Positions 34,501 to 45,689 of a DNA stretch of 64,000 bases are shown piece by piece. Both the position numbers and the translations under genes were made by a program. The DNA comes from Azolla pinnata. Its lineage: Eukaryota; Streptophyta; Polypodiopsida; Salviniales; Salviniaceae. The stretch covers positions 1 through 64,000 of the forward strand of contig JBBBWG010001448.1 in the NCBI GenBank assembly GCA_037176905.1, given 5' to 3'. The stretch's first letter is position 1. Each line of letters begins with the position of its first letter. Below the pieces are notes generated by a model. It had not been told where the DNA came from and searched no databases. It saw only the letters and a program-made list of their open reading frames with translations.

Positions 34501-37500
34501 GCCAAATGGCCTATGAAACTGAACAAGATATTACTGCTTGTGATGTTGTATAATAGTAAGTATAGCTAAGCATGAGGACTAAGCAATTGTGCTAGAAATC
34601 ACCAAGGATTCTAAACTTTACAAAGATTCAAATATCTGCCTTTTAAAGTTCAACACAAGCTAATTCAAAATGGAGAAAACCTTCGGTGATGAGAGATAGA
34701 AACCTTTCCACGTTGCAACCTCCTTCCAGGGTCCTTACCAAGACCCCACAGGTAGATCGTTTGATTCCATTGAAAATAAACAGTGACACCAAACTTGAAG
34801 AATATCCCACACTGTTGGTTTTTGTATTCTACTAGCTTGCATGGTGGGCCGGAGCCTTGATTGAATAGGCCATCACTTCTCTATCTTCTTGATTAAAAAC
34901 AGTGGGCCGTCCTCCTACTATGTTCATCAATGCTGGCACTTTGGCCATGTTCATGTACAGACAATCCATGTGCATTGCATAGGGGATCTGCATTTATACT
35001 TCTGCCATGTGACTAGAAATTCCTGTTGCTTAGGATATCCGCAAGTATCATCTCCACTTTAAAAACCATCCTTGCCATACATATAAAAGGAGATAACCTT
35101 AGCGGTTAATAATGTGATATCCCACCCATTCTTCCCAGCATAGAATCTTTCAGTGCATGTATCAGATTCTATATGGAGTATGTTGCTATATAACGAATCC
35201 TCTCTCAATGCATGCATTGGGAATTGATTAGTTCATAATTTCCTACTCTTAGTTAATGCACAATTGTCTTTGCAGAAAAATGTGAGTATCCATCCATCTA
35301 TCTATCTCTTACACATATGCATGGTAGAATCAGTGATACAGTCTCTGTTGCCCGTGTCACATACTTTTCTGTTAATACACATGTTTGTGTCCAATTTCTA
35401 TACTATCAATCTCTCTCCTCCCCTGTACACACATATTTTTACTTCAGCTGTACATAGCTTATTGATATCTTCGCATATATCCTCATCAATATCTTTTCTC
35501 AATTGTTCTTGTTACGTTGTTACAGCTTTGAATGAAGAACCAGATGGTACACAACGATGTGGATTGTTATTATCGTAGTGTGACTATGTAGTTTGTTTGG
35601 GAGAGATCTCAGTGTAGGAAGGTCAGAAAGAACCAATATTGGGAAGATAACAATATCACATGCAACAGCAAATGGGCGAATTAGTCCACCACAAGAAGTT
35701 GGGTTCAAACTTCCCACCCAAGTACACTGCATACCAATTTATTGTTGTAGCATGGTACAGAGAAACATCAACGAGAAGAGATTATGCCAGATCCTAGATA
35801 TAATAGCTACACCAGCTCGCAGCAAAGTGGCATGCTGCTAATAACACATGTATCCACAAAATCCATTGAGGATTACAATCAAAAGGAATGCAACAAGTGC
35901 ATTTCCACGAATTTCCACTATTGACGCCATATACTGATTTGTGCCTGCTCTAGTCTCATGGATCTTCTTGGCCCTCCTACTCAAACTTCTAAAATTGGCA
36001 GGTCCCTATTGTACGGAGCTTCCCTTGCTTTAAATGTGTCTTTTCCATTCAAGTGGTCAAAGTACATGGATGAGATGGAGTCTTGAATACTCAGCTTCCA
36101 CGAGCTCATGCTCAACCATTTCCCCATAGAAACGATATTTTACCTCTAGATTTCATTCTTGGCTCAATATTTCTGAAATTGACCCATCTTGTTCTCTCAT
36201 TCTCAGCTTTGATCTCAACCTCTCCACCCCCAGTTTAGGAAACGTAATACATGTAGCCAAAAACTTAGTTGAAAGGTATAAAAATCACAATATACCTACA
36301 GCCAGGCCAACGAATTGACTCATGAGAGCTAGAAGGAGCAGAAAGCTGTAACCTATGGGTAACTGATACTGCTAGAAAAGAGAGATGCATAGACTCTCTA
36401 TGTGCATTTACAGAACATAATACATTTCATCTTACCTGGAAAAGGGAAAGTGTTGCAAACAACTTCTTGAAAGTGTTAAGAAGAACTGGAAAAACAACGT
36501 ACCTCTGGAACTCTTCTGTATCGATAAACTTCAGGCTCATCTACAAGCAATTCGATATCGAAACAATATCAATAATAAACTCTAGCCAACATACTGAAGT
36601 ATTAAAATGTTATCTTGGTCAATATTCTATTAAAGTTAGAAACGAGCATTGATTACATCATGAAAGCCAGATCTTAACCAAAGCACTAATTTTCTGGAGG
36701 ATCATCATGTGCCCATTCTTGTACGACATCCAAATCAAAGAACTTACTTTGCTAACTGATCATATATTCATAAACCCTCATCATAGAAACACACGAATAT
36801 GCCCATCTTTAGCAATGACTTTGGAAAGGTTTTGAGAACAAATAAAGTAGCTCCTAAAGCATCAAAGGTGAAATAAGAGTAGTATACCTATTTCACTTCT
36901 GAACTATGCCTTTCTTAGGTAGCTACAGCTCCATTACCGAGTAACCGTCTTTTGTCAAACCTTTAAAGTATATCAGCCGAGTGTATGTTTATTCTGTATC
37001 TTTGCTAGCTTCTTTCTTGGTCTGATGCTATTAGATTTCTTCAAGGCTTGCTTTCGGTGAATAATAAAGGATATTGGAGCATGATGCAGCAAAATCAATT
37101 CAACATCAATACTGAAAATGGATCAAGAAAAAGGCAGATGATCCGGAAGAGAACAAAGCTCATATTATGTGCCATAGCCCACCCTAAACGAGAGAGAACA
37201 TATGACATTTCAGATGATAAACTGGGAGGATGGCTGAAGCAAGTGGACATGAAATATTATCATAGATGATTGCTCCTACTAGCAGAAATGATTAAACATG
37301 TCATGATTCACCAAGAGCTTTCCTATGGTCATTTCAGCAATCCAACTCCAAGAGAGAACGAAAAGTTTCCAGTTTAAACAATATTCATCGAATCAGAATA
37401 GAATACGATAGATTCTTTATCATTTGCAAGGAGGCCAAATCTAGTCCCATCTTTCTTATTGTGTAAAATCTTGGCAGAGGACTACTTCGTTGAAGAGAAT

Positions 37501-38499
37501 TCTCTATGTGACAACCAGAATTTTCTCACTAATCACATCACACATTGAATAATGTGAGACGGATGCTGGAAAAAACGCCATAAAGAAAACCGGATTTTCA
37601 AACAACGCAAATGTTTGTCCTGATTTATGGACCAGAAAGAAGAACTAATGACCCGGAAAAGGAACCATGTTGTGAACTAGACCATGGCCAGATGCATTCT
37701 CATAAGAACTTTGAGCTTTTGAATGACAAAGAGACGATTTCTGAACCAAAAGCAATATCGAAGAGATTACTTCTTCATCAAAAGCAGGATCGAAGAAATG
37801 ATTTCTGATCCCTGAATCAAAAGGAGGATCGAAGAGATGACTTCTGAATCAGCAGGATTCAAGAAATGATTTCGGAATAAAAAGTAGGATAAAAGAGATT
37901 ATTTCCGAATCAGAAGTAGGCTGGAAGAGATGATTCCGAATCAAGAGCAGGATCAAAGAGACGATTTTGACTCACGAAACAGGATCAACCACACAATTTT
38001 GAATCATTGCAGATGGTGTTAACGGGCTGGGGAGAACTTATGATTGTGCTGGACAGGAATCGATCTTCGTCACAACCATATCCTGACTGAAACAATTTGA
38101 TGCGATTGAGCTTTCCCAGGATTTTTTCAAAGTTTGAATAGTCATAGAGATTGGCCCTGGATATTGCTATGGATCATCAAATGAAACGACTGATATATGT
38201 GGCAGTGTATAAACCAGAACTACGCCAAATTTATTCCCGCTAGCCATCCATTCAGAAACATTCCAAGCTCGCAAGGATGATGCTAATGCACATGGTGATG
38301 GTAGTGATGCTGGTGCGGGTGCTGATGGTGATGGTGGAGGTGATGGTTGATTATGAATTCTGATGATGGAATTAGGTCAGGAAATTACCGAGTCGACATA
38401 GATGTTGCCATGGACATTGTCGAAAATGACTTTGGACCTGAGCCTGTCGGGGTAGACGAGCTTAGAGAGTGAGAGAGCTTCTTCGCATAAAGCTCCCAT
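31571..38499 (-). CDS. VEN4: SAMHD1/VENOSA4-type HD-domain dNTP triphosphohydrolase
   Basis: Nineteen minus-strand exons join in phase to 482 residues: 38499-38389, 36540-36503, 34360-34338, 34252-34146, 34045-33997, 33912-33828, 33742-33652, 33583-33545, 33455-33388, 33208-33146, 33045-32990, 32904-32831, 32735-32643, 32558-32457, 32364-32284, 32204-32113, 32013-31998, 31905-31795 and 31720-31571. The protein opens [11 protein letters not shown], then [14 protein letters not shown]. It carries the HD metal site in order: RFEH (His74), [12 protein letters not shown] (His113-Asp114) and NGVDVDKFDY (Asp203). Later come [15 protein letters not shown] and VSQLLPDWF. No SAM domain is present, as in other plant homologues. 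The enzyme hydrolyses dNTPs to deoxynucleosides and triphosphate; Arabidopsis VEN4 is needed for dNTP balance and chloroplast development. The 16-nt exon 17 and the 74-nt last intron are the least certain joins. Introns 1 and 2 are about 1.8 and 2.1 kb. Confidence 0.92.
37725..37990. repeat. Minisatellite, unit about 35-40 bp, about seven copies
   Basis: Units of the form GA(C/T)GATTTCTGAATCAAAA then GCAGGATCGAAGAGAT repeat with substitutions in intron 1 of the VEN4-type gene. It is AGA-rich on the plus strand. Confidence 0.75.
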
Positions 38500-38539
38500 G
38501 GCGGGGGGAGCTCCGCAGGAACAGGAGACGCCGTCTTGA

Positions 38540-38945
38540 AGAGGAAGAAGATTCAGAAGAAGAAGAAAGAAAGAAAGCAAGAAAGCAAGCAAGCAAGAAA
38601 GCAGGAAAGAAAGAGTGTCAAAGAGACAGAAAGAAAAGACGAGGAAGAATCTGAGATTGAACAGAAGAAGAAGGGATGAGAAGACGAAGAAAAAGAAGAA
38701 GATGAAGAAGAAGAAGAAGAAGGTGAAGCATCCGTATGCAACAGAAGAAGGAGGAGGAGATGGTTCGGGATTGAACAGGTACAGGAGAAGGAGAAGGAGG
38801 AATCGTGCAGGATCAAGAAAGAGGTAGAATAGGGCATCAAAGAATCAAGGAGGAAGAATCACGAGCACAACAGCAGCAGCAGACGACGACGACGACGACG
38901 ACGAAGAGAAGAAGAAGAAGAAGAAGAAGAAGAAGAAGAAGAAAG
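38540..38945. repeat. Purine-rich GAA/GAAA/GAC tract upstream of the VEN4-type gene
   Basis: Runs of GAAGAA, GAAAGAAAG, AAGCAAGCAAGC, CGACGACGA and GAAGAAGAA lie 5' of the minus-strand VEN4-type start codon, on whose transcript they would read as pyrimidine. This could be an unusually pyrimidine-rich promoter or leader. Open frames in it are simple-sequence artefacts. Confidence 0.65.
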
Positions 38946-38970
38946 AGTGTGTTTTGCATGGTGCTCTCCA

Positions 38971-39585
38971 TTTCCTGTATGTATGTATGTATGTATGTAT
39001 GTATGTGTGCGTGCGTGTATGCATGCATGCATGTATGCATGTGTGCGTGCATGTATGCATGTGTGCGTGCATGTATGTATGTGTGCGAGTCTGTATGTAT
39101 GTGTGTGTATGTGTGTGTATGTGCGTATGTATGTACGTATGTGTGTGTATGTATGTATGCATACATGCATGTATGTATGCATGTATGTGTGCGTGTGCGT
39201 ATGTATGTACGTGTGTGTGTGTATGTATGTATGCATGCATGCATGTATGTATGCATGTATGTGTGCGTGTGTGTAAGCAAGCAAGCATGCTTTGCATGGT
39301 GGTCTCTGTCTCTATGTAAGTATGTGTATGTATGTATGTGCGTCTGTAAGCATGTGGTCATGATCTCTTTATGTATGTATGCGTGCCGCTTGAGTATGTA
39401 GATGCATGTGCCTGCGTGTGTGCACGGATTTCATCCACGCATAAGCATGTATGCATGTGCATGTACAATCTGTACATATGCGCGAACGCATGTATGTGTG
39501 TGTGCATGTATGTATGCATGTGTGTATGTGTGTATGTATGTATGTATGTATGTATGTATGTATGTATGTGTGTGTGTATGCCGGT
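38971..39585. repeat. Long (ATGT)n / (GTAT GTGC)n microsatellite complex
   Basis: More than 500 bases of interrupted GTATGTAT, GTGTGCGTGC and GCATGCAT repeats occur here. All reading frames give Met/Cys/Val or His/Thr/Tyr strings up to 198 codons, none of which is a real gene. Confidence 0.9.
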
Positions 39586-39599
39586 GACCATGCCCTTGG

Positions 39600-40240
39600 C
39601 TAGATTCTTGGCCAATCCGGAAGCAGAAGATGCTCGGAACGATGATAGAAGTGGTAAGAGTATCGTATACTTACTCTGCATCTTCTGCTGGGTTGGAATT
39701 TGGAAGCAAACAATGTTCGAATGATAACGTAATAAATCTGTGGAAGGTGAGCGTAGTATATATGCACTTCCTCGTAGCCACACAAAAGCCATCTGTTGTC
39801 TGTACAATTCACCAGCAAGCGTTGGAAGAGATGATGATGATGATGATGATGAGCCCATCTGTTGTTTCTAGCTCGATCGTGGCTTCACATGAAGTAGTTG
39901 ATTATGAACAAGGCGGACATTTGGAGCTCAAAGTTATCCAATGAAGAGCCTAATTACTCGATTAGACTTGTTATCATAAAAAGCCTTCTCAACTATGAAA
40001 ATTGTGGTTTAAACCCACAATTTTCATGATAAAGTTTGTTTGGCCTTGAACTCACATTCAAATAACAAATGTTTGTGAAGATTTGATTGGAATTTAGCTT
40101 TTTTTAAGACGGCATTTTTTCTTTTTTTATCAACAAACTCGTGTTGCAATTGCTCAATAATCGTATAGCGTTAAGATGGAGCGAAACTTGGTTTAGATCC
40201 ATGCATAAGGCTGGAGGTTCCAAATTATATGGTATAATCG
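39600..40240. other. Intergenic with a near-perfect 33-bp palindrome
   Basis: No gene is recognised. At 39995-40027 the sequence ATGAAAATTGTGG, TTTAAAC, CCACAATTTTCAT is almost exactly its own reverse complement and could form a hairpin or a cruciform. It is not obviously flanked by repeats. Confidence 0.5.
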
Positions 40241-40288
40241 AAATCAGAAGTGTATTCTTTGCTTATCCGAATTGAGCAGCAAAATGAG

Positions 40289-40855
40289 AGTGAAATCGCA
40301 TTCGATCTTCGTACATCCGTCGTCTATTTTGATGGATATTGGCTGAAGAGAAGTTCTGGCATGACATTCCCTGCTGACAACTTTAGCAGCCAAGCAAGAA
40401 TCGCGAGAACAAGTTTCCGTGACTTCTCGAACTTCATAGCACCTTGCCAATTTCACATTGTGCTCACAAATGTCGAAAGCTTTGGCTCCGAGCCGGAGTA
40501 CCAACATAGCAGCTTCCCACAGGCATGTCAGGAGACCTTCTTCTCCATGAAGTGATGTTTCTGTTGCATCCACAAAGTGGTGTGAGAGATGTGCATACAG
40601 CCTTGATCTGGCTGCGACACAATTTGCATCTCCGATGATGAACCGATCGATGGCTTTGGATCGAATCCAGCAGCACCCAAACATGGCAAAGCCTTGCATT
40701 GCAGACAGTCTCCCCTCCCATTGTTGTCGATGTCTCTTTTCTCAATCGATGAGACCCGATCGGAAGCGGATGCTAACTTGCCTCGAATCGCCCACTCTGA
40801 CCAGAGCTTTCTGGCCTCGATCGATTCGATTCAACCTTCCTGCGGCATGCCAGCG
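40289..40855 (-). pseudogene. Decayed E+/DYW domain of the adjacent PPR gene
   Basis: Directly after the stop of the PPR frame, minus-strand sequence continues in the order expected of E+ and DYW domains but in changed frames. First comes TDAGMPQEG with a stop, next to IESIEARKLW. Then, in one open frame (40699-40289), come GCCWIRSKAIDRFIIGD (compare family GCSWIEV..VHKFVVGD), ICEHNVKLA (family HSEKLA), ETCSRDSCLAAKVVSRE (family CGDCHNATKFISKIVGRE) and DDGCTKIECDF (family KDGKCSCGDYW). DYW domains are cytidine deaminases for organelle RNA editing. Here the catalytic HxE is HNV and the CxxCH zinc site is lost, so it would be inactive even if translated. The alignment was made by eye. Confidence 0.5.
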
Positions 40856-43800
40856 TCAGTATAAAATGCTGGCCATGAGAGCATAAGCTGGAGCACAGTC
40901 GGCATCCAGACGAGTTGCTTGCTCAAACGCCAGCTTCCCGAGCTTCACATTCCCCCATTTCTGGCATGCACCCAGCACTGCAAGCCACACCGGAAGGAGG
41001 TCATTCGACGGCGTATTGTAGGCCCCGATAACCACCGACATCGCTCCGTCGAAGAACCCTCCGCATCCGAGCGCCATCACCATGCATGTATGGTGCTCGA
41101 GGCCAGGCATTATACCGAATTCCCCAACCATACAGTCGTAACACATCTGAGCTTCGCCCAATAGCCCCGATTGGCTGCATGCGTTTAGGATGCATACGAA
41201 TGCGATCGCATCGGGAGGAACCCCGTCGATCCGCATCAGTTCGAATGCCGCCAGCGCCTCGTCGCTACGCCCTTGATGCGCATACCCTGCGATCAGCGAT
41301 GACCAGGAAACCACATTCCTCACGGGAAGGTCCTGCAGAACTTGGCTGGCTTTCGAGAACGCCCCGCATTTCGCATACATGTCTATCAAAGCATTTCCCA
41401 AGGAAATGTCGGCGGCTTGCCATGGGGACAGGCCCCCGTCAGCGAGGGCGCGATCGTGAATTTCCCGGCCCTTATCGATAGCTCCGATGCTTCCGCACGC
41501 TTTCAAGATCGAGATGAAGGTAACTACATTGGGCGAGAGACCCATCCCTTGCATCGATGCGAACAGATTCAACGCCTCTTTGCATTCGCCCTGTCGGGCA
41601 TACCCTGCGATCAAGGCCGACCAGGAGACTGCATCGTGGGAAGGTAGACTGTCGTGCATTCGTTGTGCCTTCCGAAGGAGATCGCACTTTGCATACATGT
41701 CGATCAACGCCGTGCCGAGCACCGCATCTTTGTCCAGCAAGCCTTTCGTTAGAGCTTCGCTGTGAATCCGTTGGCCCATTCGAATGCATCCTGCATCGCT
41801 GCATGCCTTCAAGATGCACACGAAGGTGCTTGAATCCGGAGGGAGGCCCTCGTTCTGCATCTGTTCGAAACAGCTCATCGCTTCACGGCTCCGCCCGCTC
41901 TCAACGTAGCCTGAAATCAGCGCATTCCAAGACACGGTGTCTCGAACGTCGAGCTCGTCGTGCACTTGCTGCGCTTTCAGAAGAGCATCGCATTTCGCAT
42001 ACATGTCTACCAACGCGGTGCCGATCATCGTATCCTTCCTCCACAGGCTTTCACCGCAGATCTGTTCACGTACCTCCTCGCCCTTGCCGAGCGCTCGGAT
42101 GATGCCGATAGCCTTCAAGATGGAAGCGAATGTGACCTGGTTCGGATCGATGCCTTCGCCTTGCATTCGTTCGTAGCAATCCAGCGCTTTATGACCTTGC
42201 CCGTGCTCCGCGTAGCCTGCGATCATGGCCGACCAAGTCACCACATCTCGCCTCGGAAGATCTTCGAGCACATGATGCGCTTCTGTTAGAAACCCACACT
42301 TGGCGTACATGTCCAGCAGCGCATTGCCGACGACAACATCCGCCCGGAACACATTCCCGCGGATTATCTCATTGTGGATTCGCTTGCCCTCGTGGATTGC
42401 TCTAGCGCTGGCGCAGGCTTTCAAGATGTAAGCATAGGTTGCAGCATTCGGAGAGATCTGTTCGTGCGCCATTCGACTGAAGCAATCCAGCGCTTCGTGG
42501 ACTTTGCCTTGCTGCGCGTACCCTGAGATCAATGCAGACCAAGAGGCCACATCCCGTGCCGGAAGCTCTTCTTCGAGCACTCGCCGCGCTTTGGTCAGAT
42601 GACCACATTTGGCGTACATCTCGACCAGCGCGTTTCCCAGCACGACATCGTCGCACAGCATGGCTCTGCTTCTTGAAATCTTGTCATGAATCTGTTTTCC
42701 CTTCTCGATCGCCCCTATGCCGCCGCATGCCTTCAGAACATAGGCGAAGGTTACTGCATTCGGGGCCACATTCCCCCCTTGCATCATCGAGTCGAAGCGA
42801 TCCAAAGCTTCCTCATCTTGCCCTTGCTGGACATAGCCGGCGATCAGCGTGGACCACGAGACCACGTCTCGAACACGCAGATGGTCATGCACATCCTGTG
42901 CTTCTTCGAGCCTATGGCATCGAGCATACATATCGACCAGCGCATTCCCAAGCGAAGGGTTCGCATCCATCAGACCCTTGCTAATGATCTCGGCGTGCAT
43001 CTGCTTGCCCATGCCGACCGCAGCGCTGCTTCCACATGCCTTAAGCACCGACAGAAAGGTGACCACATCCGGAGAGAAGCCCTCGCGCTGCATTTGCTCA
43101 AGAATGAGATCTAGCGACGATTCATGCCCAGGGCCATGCTCAGCATACCCTGCAATCAGCGCATTCCAGGTGACCACGTTCCGAGCCGGAAGCTCTCGGA
43201 GGGTTTCCCACGCTTTCGCGAAGAGCCCACATTTCGCATACATGTCGACCAGCGCGGTAGCTAGCACAACCTCGCTCTCTAGAAGCCGTCTACTCGCAAT
43301 CTCGCCATGGATTTCTCTGCCCTTGGCGACATCTCCGCAAGCCGCGCATGCTTTCAGCGCGAAAGTCAGCGTGATCGCATTAGGACAAACGCCATCTCTC
43401 TTCATAGCTTCGAAGCAATTCAGGGCTTCGCGGCCTCGATCTTCTTGCTGGGCATATCCGGCGATCAACGCAGTCCACGAGACGACATCTCGGGCGCGAA
43501 GCTGCGCATGAATGAGCTCCGCTTTCCCAACCATACCACATTTCGCATACATGTCCACCAAGGAGGTGCCGAGGGCCACATTCGTCGCAAGCAGATCCTT
43601 CTCGACGATCTCTTCGTGAATTCGCTCGCCTGCATCGATAGCTCCGATGCTTCCACAGGCCTTGAGAGCACAGAGAAAGGTCACCGCGCTGGGATCGAAG
43701 CCTTCGTCCCTCATCTGGGAGAAGCACGCCAATGCCTCGCGCCCCAGACCTTGCTGGGCGTACCCCGAGATCAAAGCATTCCAGCATGCCACATTTCTGT

Positions 43801-44041
43801 AAGGGAGATGGTCCAGCACTCGGCGTGCCTTGGCGATCGCACCGCATTTGGCGTACATGCTGATCAGGGAGCAGGCTAAGTGGGGGCTCCGATCCAGCAA
43901 GGCGCCGTGCTGGAGGATGGCCGCATGCACCATAGCTCCTTCCTGTGGGTCCTTCTTCCTGGCACAGGCTTTGAGCAGGGCCACGAAGCGGAAATCCTCC
44001 CCTTTGTGGGCATGGCGGATGGAATTGGTCCCCATATACAT
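40856..44041 (-). CDS. Large PLS-class pentatricopeptide repeat protein, ends in E motif
   Basis: One uninterrupted 1061-codon frame encodes nine PLS blocks, each with an S motif of the type ALVDMYAKCG and a following P/L motif of the type WNALISGYAQQG..EAL..F. A final GLLGEAQMCYDCMV and LEHHTCMVMALG stretch (P2/L2/S2-like) leads to an E motif, WLAVLGACQKWGNVKLGKLAFEQ. PLS-PPR proteins bind organelle RNA one base per motif and direct C-to-U (in ferns also U-to-C) editing. The frame starts inside the first repeat region (MYMGTNSIRHAHKGEDFRFV) with no visible transit peptide, and a TGA lies in frame just upstream. It stops in the E motif (YALMASILY). The sequences beyond look like a decayed E+/DYW region. 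It may need an editing-domain partner, or be a young pseudogene with a long intact frame. Confidence 0.85.
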   Translation of the reverse strand: MYMGTNSIRHAHKGEDFRFVALLKACARKKDPQEGAMVHAAILQHGALLDRSPHLACSLISMYAKCGAIAKARRVLDHLPYRNVACWNALISGYAQQGLGREALACFSQMRDEGFDPSAVTFLCALKACGSIGAIDAGERIHEEIVEKDLLATNVALGTSLVDMYAKCGMVGKAELIHAQLRARDVVSWTALIAGYAQQEDRGREALNCFEAMKRDGVCPNAITLTFALKACAACGDVAKGREIHGEIASRRLLESEVVLATALVDMYAKCGLFAKAWETLRELPARNVVTWNALIAGYAEHGPGHESSLDLILEQMQREGFSPDVVTFLSVLKACGSSAAVGMGKQMHAEIISKGLMDANPSLGNALVDMYARCHRLEEAQDVHDHLRVRDVVSWSTLIAGYVQQGQDEEALDRFDSMMQGGNVAPNAVTFAYVLKACGGIGAIEKGKQIHDKISRSRAMLCDDVVLGNALVEMYAKCGHLTKARRVLEEELPARDVASWSALISGYAQQGKVHEALDCFSRMAHEQISPNAATYAYILKACASARAIHEGKRIHNEIIRGNVFRADVVVGNALLDMYAKCGFLTEAHHVLEDLPRRDVVTWSAMIAGYAEHGQGHKALDCYERMQGEGIDPNQVTFASILKAIGIIRALGKGEEVREQICGESLWRKDTMIGTALVDMYAKCDALLKAQQVHDELDVRDTVSWNALISGYVESGRSREAMSCFEQMQNEGLPPDSSTFVCILKACSDAGCIRMGQRIHSEALTKGLLDKDAVLGTALIDMYAKCDLLRKAQRMHDSLPSHDAVSWSALIAGYARQGECKEALNLFASMQGMGLSPNVVTFISILKACGSIGAIDKGREIHDRALADGGLSPWQAADISLGNALIDMYAKCGAFSKASQVLQDLPVRNVVSWSSLIAGYAHQGRSDEALAAFELMRIDGVPPDAIAFVCILNACSQSGLLGEAQMCYDCMVGEFGIMPGLEHHTCMVMALGCGGFFDGAMSVVIGAYNTPSNDLLPVWLAVLGACQKWGNVKLGKLAFEQATRLDADCAPAYALMASILY

Positions 44042-44084
44042 CGATCATCTCGAAGAAACAGCGAAGAAAGAACATGCGCCTAGC

Positions 44085-44175
44085 TCTGCTCTGCTCTCCT
44101 CCTCCATAGCTTCTGTGAACAGGAAATGGAAGACTCCATAGCTTCCTGTGAACAGGAAGTTGAGACTCCATAGCT
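44085..44175. repeat. Short triple repeat upstream of the large PPR gene
   Basis: CTCCATAGCTTCTGTGAACAGGAA-like words (AACAGGAA with CTCCATAGCT) occur three times in about 90 bases, immediately 5' of the minus-strand PPR frame. The unit is about 35 bp and the last copy is shortened. Confidence 0.75.
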
Positions 44176-44864
44176 CTGTGAAGAAGGTAAAATAACTAAC
44201 TCCCAAAACTACCCCTGAGTTTTGCCTATCTCCACTTATGCCTCTTTACACCAGAGAGCCTGATGTTTTCACCATCACTCAGTTCAATCTTTGCTTTCAC
44301 CGATGGCGTCAGAATCCGCTCGTGCAACGATAATCCGTCTTCCGAATCGTATACATTTACTCGTCGGTCGATTTCAGTAGAGCAACGATCGGAAAGCATA
44401 ATAATTCGATGGCCAGTTAGTTAATCGAATCATCCGTGAAGCGGTCCGCACTTGCTGCAGCGATTCCAGCAGTGCTAATGATAATCGGACGAAGGAACGG
44501 TGGACAGAAATGATAATCTCTTGTACTCCGCGCTCGCCGAAAGGAACAGTTCCACGAACTACCAAATCGCGCCCCAGGAATCAGCTAATGGAACTTGCGA
44601 GAACGTGGTTCGGTTGACCGAAACCCTAAAACCGAGCGCCACACGATCCGAGAACTCGACAAGGTAGGTAGGTGCAAAGCCCATTAAAAACCAATGAGAG
44701 ATATCATGAGATGGTAGAGGCATTCTTGTGGAGCATGTAGTGACACAACCATTAAATGGGCTTGGGATCATTCAACAAGATGGATAGATTCGACCAAAGA
44801 ACGAGGAAGGTTGACCCTGGACCTCCATTCCCCGACGGTTTCGTCGCGCTTGCGGCAAACCCGA

Positions 44865-45360
44865 AAACCCTAAGGAAAACCCTAAGGAAAACCCTAATTC
44901 CGAAACCCCTCGACTTCTCTCTAACCTCACATGCTTCTTCGGGTTTGCTCGGATTTCGTATCGATCATAATCATCCTCGATGCCATTTGGCGCGATGATT
45001 ATGCGCCCGTCAGCAAATTTAATGTGAAGGCATCGCCGAGCCCGATTGCGGACTAAGGAAGAGCTTAATGCGGAACCCTAAACCCTAACACTTAAAACCC
45101 CCCGACACTTAAACCCTAACACTTAAACGCTTAAACCCCCGGCACTTAAACCCTAAACCCTAACACTTAAAACCCCCCGACACTTAAACCCTAACACTTA
45201 AACGCTTAAACCCCCGACGCTTAAACCCTAAATCCTAACACTTACAACCCCCTGACACTTAAAACCCTGATAAACCCTAAAGCAAACCCTCACACTTAAA
45301 ACCCTGATAAACCCTAAAGCAAACCCTCACACTTAAAACCCTAAGCCCTGAACGCCACGT
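44865..45360. repeat. Telomere-derived minisatellite (CCCTAAA/CACTTAAA)
   Basis: AAACCCTAAGG units at 44866-44896 are followed from 45070 by mixtures of AAACCCTAA, CACTTAAA and CGCTTAAACCCCC arranged in higher-order units. These include a roughly 110-bp unit seen twice (about 45073 and 45152) and a 35-bp unit seen twice near 45255-45325 (CACTTAAAACCCTGATAAAC, CCTAAAGCAAACCCT). It looks like a degenerated and locally amplified interstitial telomere tract. Confidence 0.85.
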
Positions 45361-45689
45361 GGCTCCATCCCGCCAATGGGAGCGCTCCACGTGGACGCGC
45401 TGGATTCAAGGCAGATCTCGGTTGGGATTTCGCTCCGTTTCGTTAGCTAGCTACATTTAGTAATCTTTATGAAAACGGAGAAAGGAACAAAACCAGATAA
45501 AACAGAGCGAATCGAATGAATACAGAATGATTCAATCCCGCGGAAAATAAAACACACGCACACAATCGTTGGATCACAGAATTGTGCAATAAATCAATCC
45601 GATGAAAAGCCCCAAAAAAAACAAACAAGAGCAAAAAACAGATGGAAAAAACCAGAAGAAATGGAACGAAATTGAAGAAAAAAGACTTA

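Noticed and set aside
38805-39858. Frames of 141-198 codons rich in Met/Cys/Val or His/Thr/Tyr
   Set aside because: They are translations of the ATGT/GTGC microsatellite and are not genes, despite a superficial Cys-rich look.
41557-44171. Several long plus- and minus-strand frames (up to 263 codons) over the large PPR gene
   Set aside because: They are shadows of the 1061-codon frame and repeat with its 31-36-codon periodicity.
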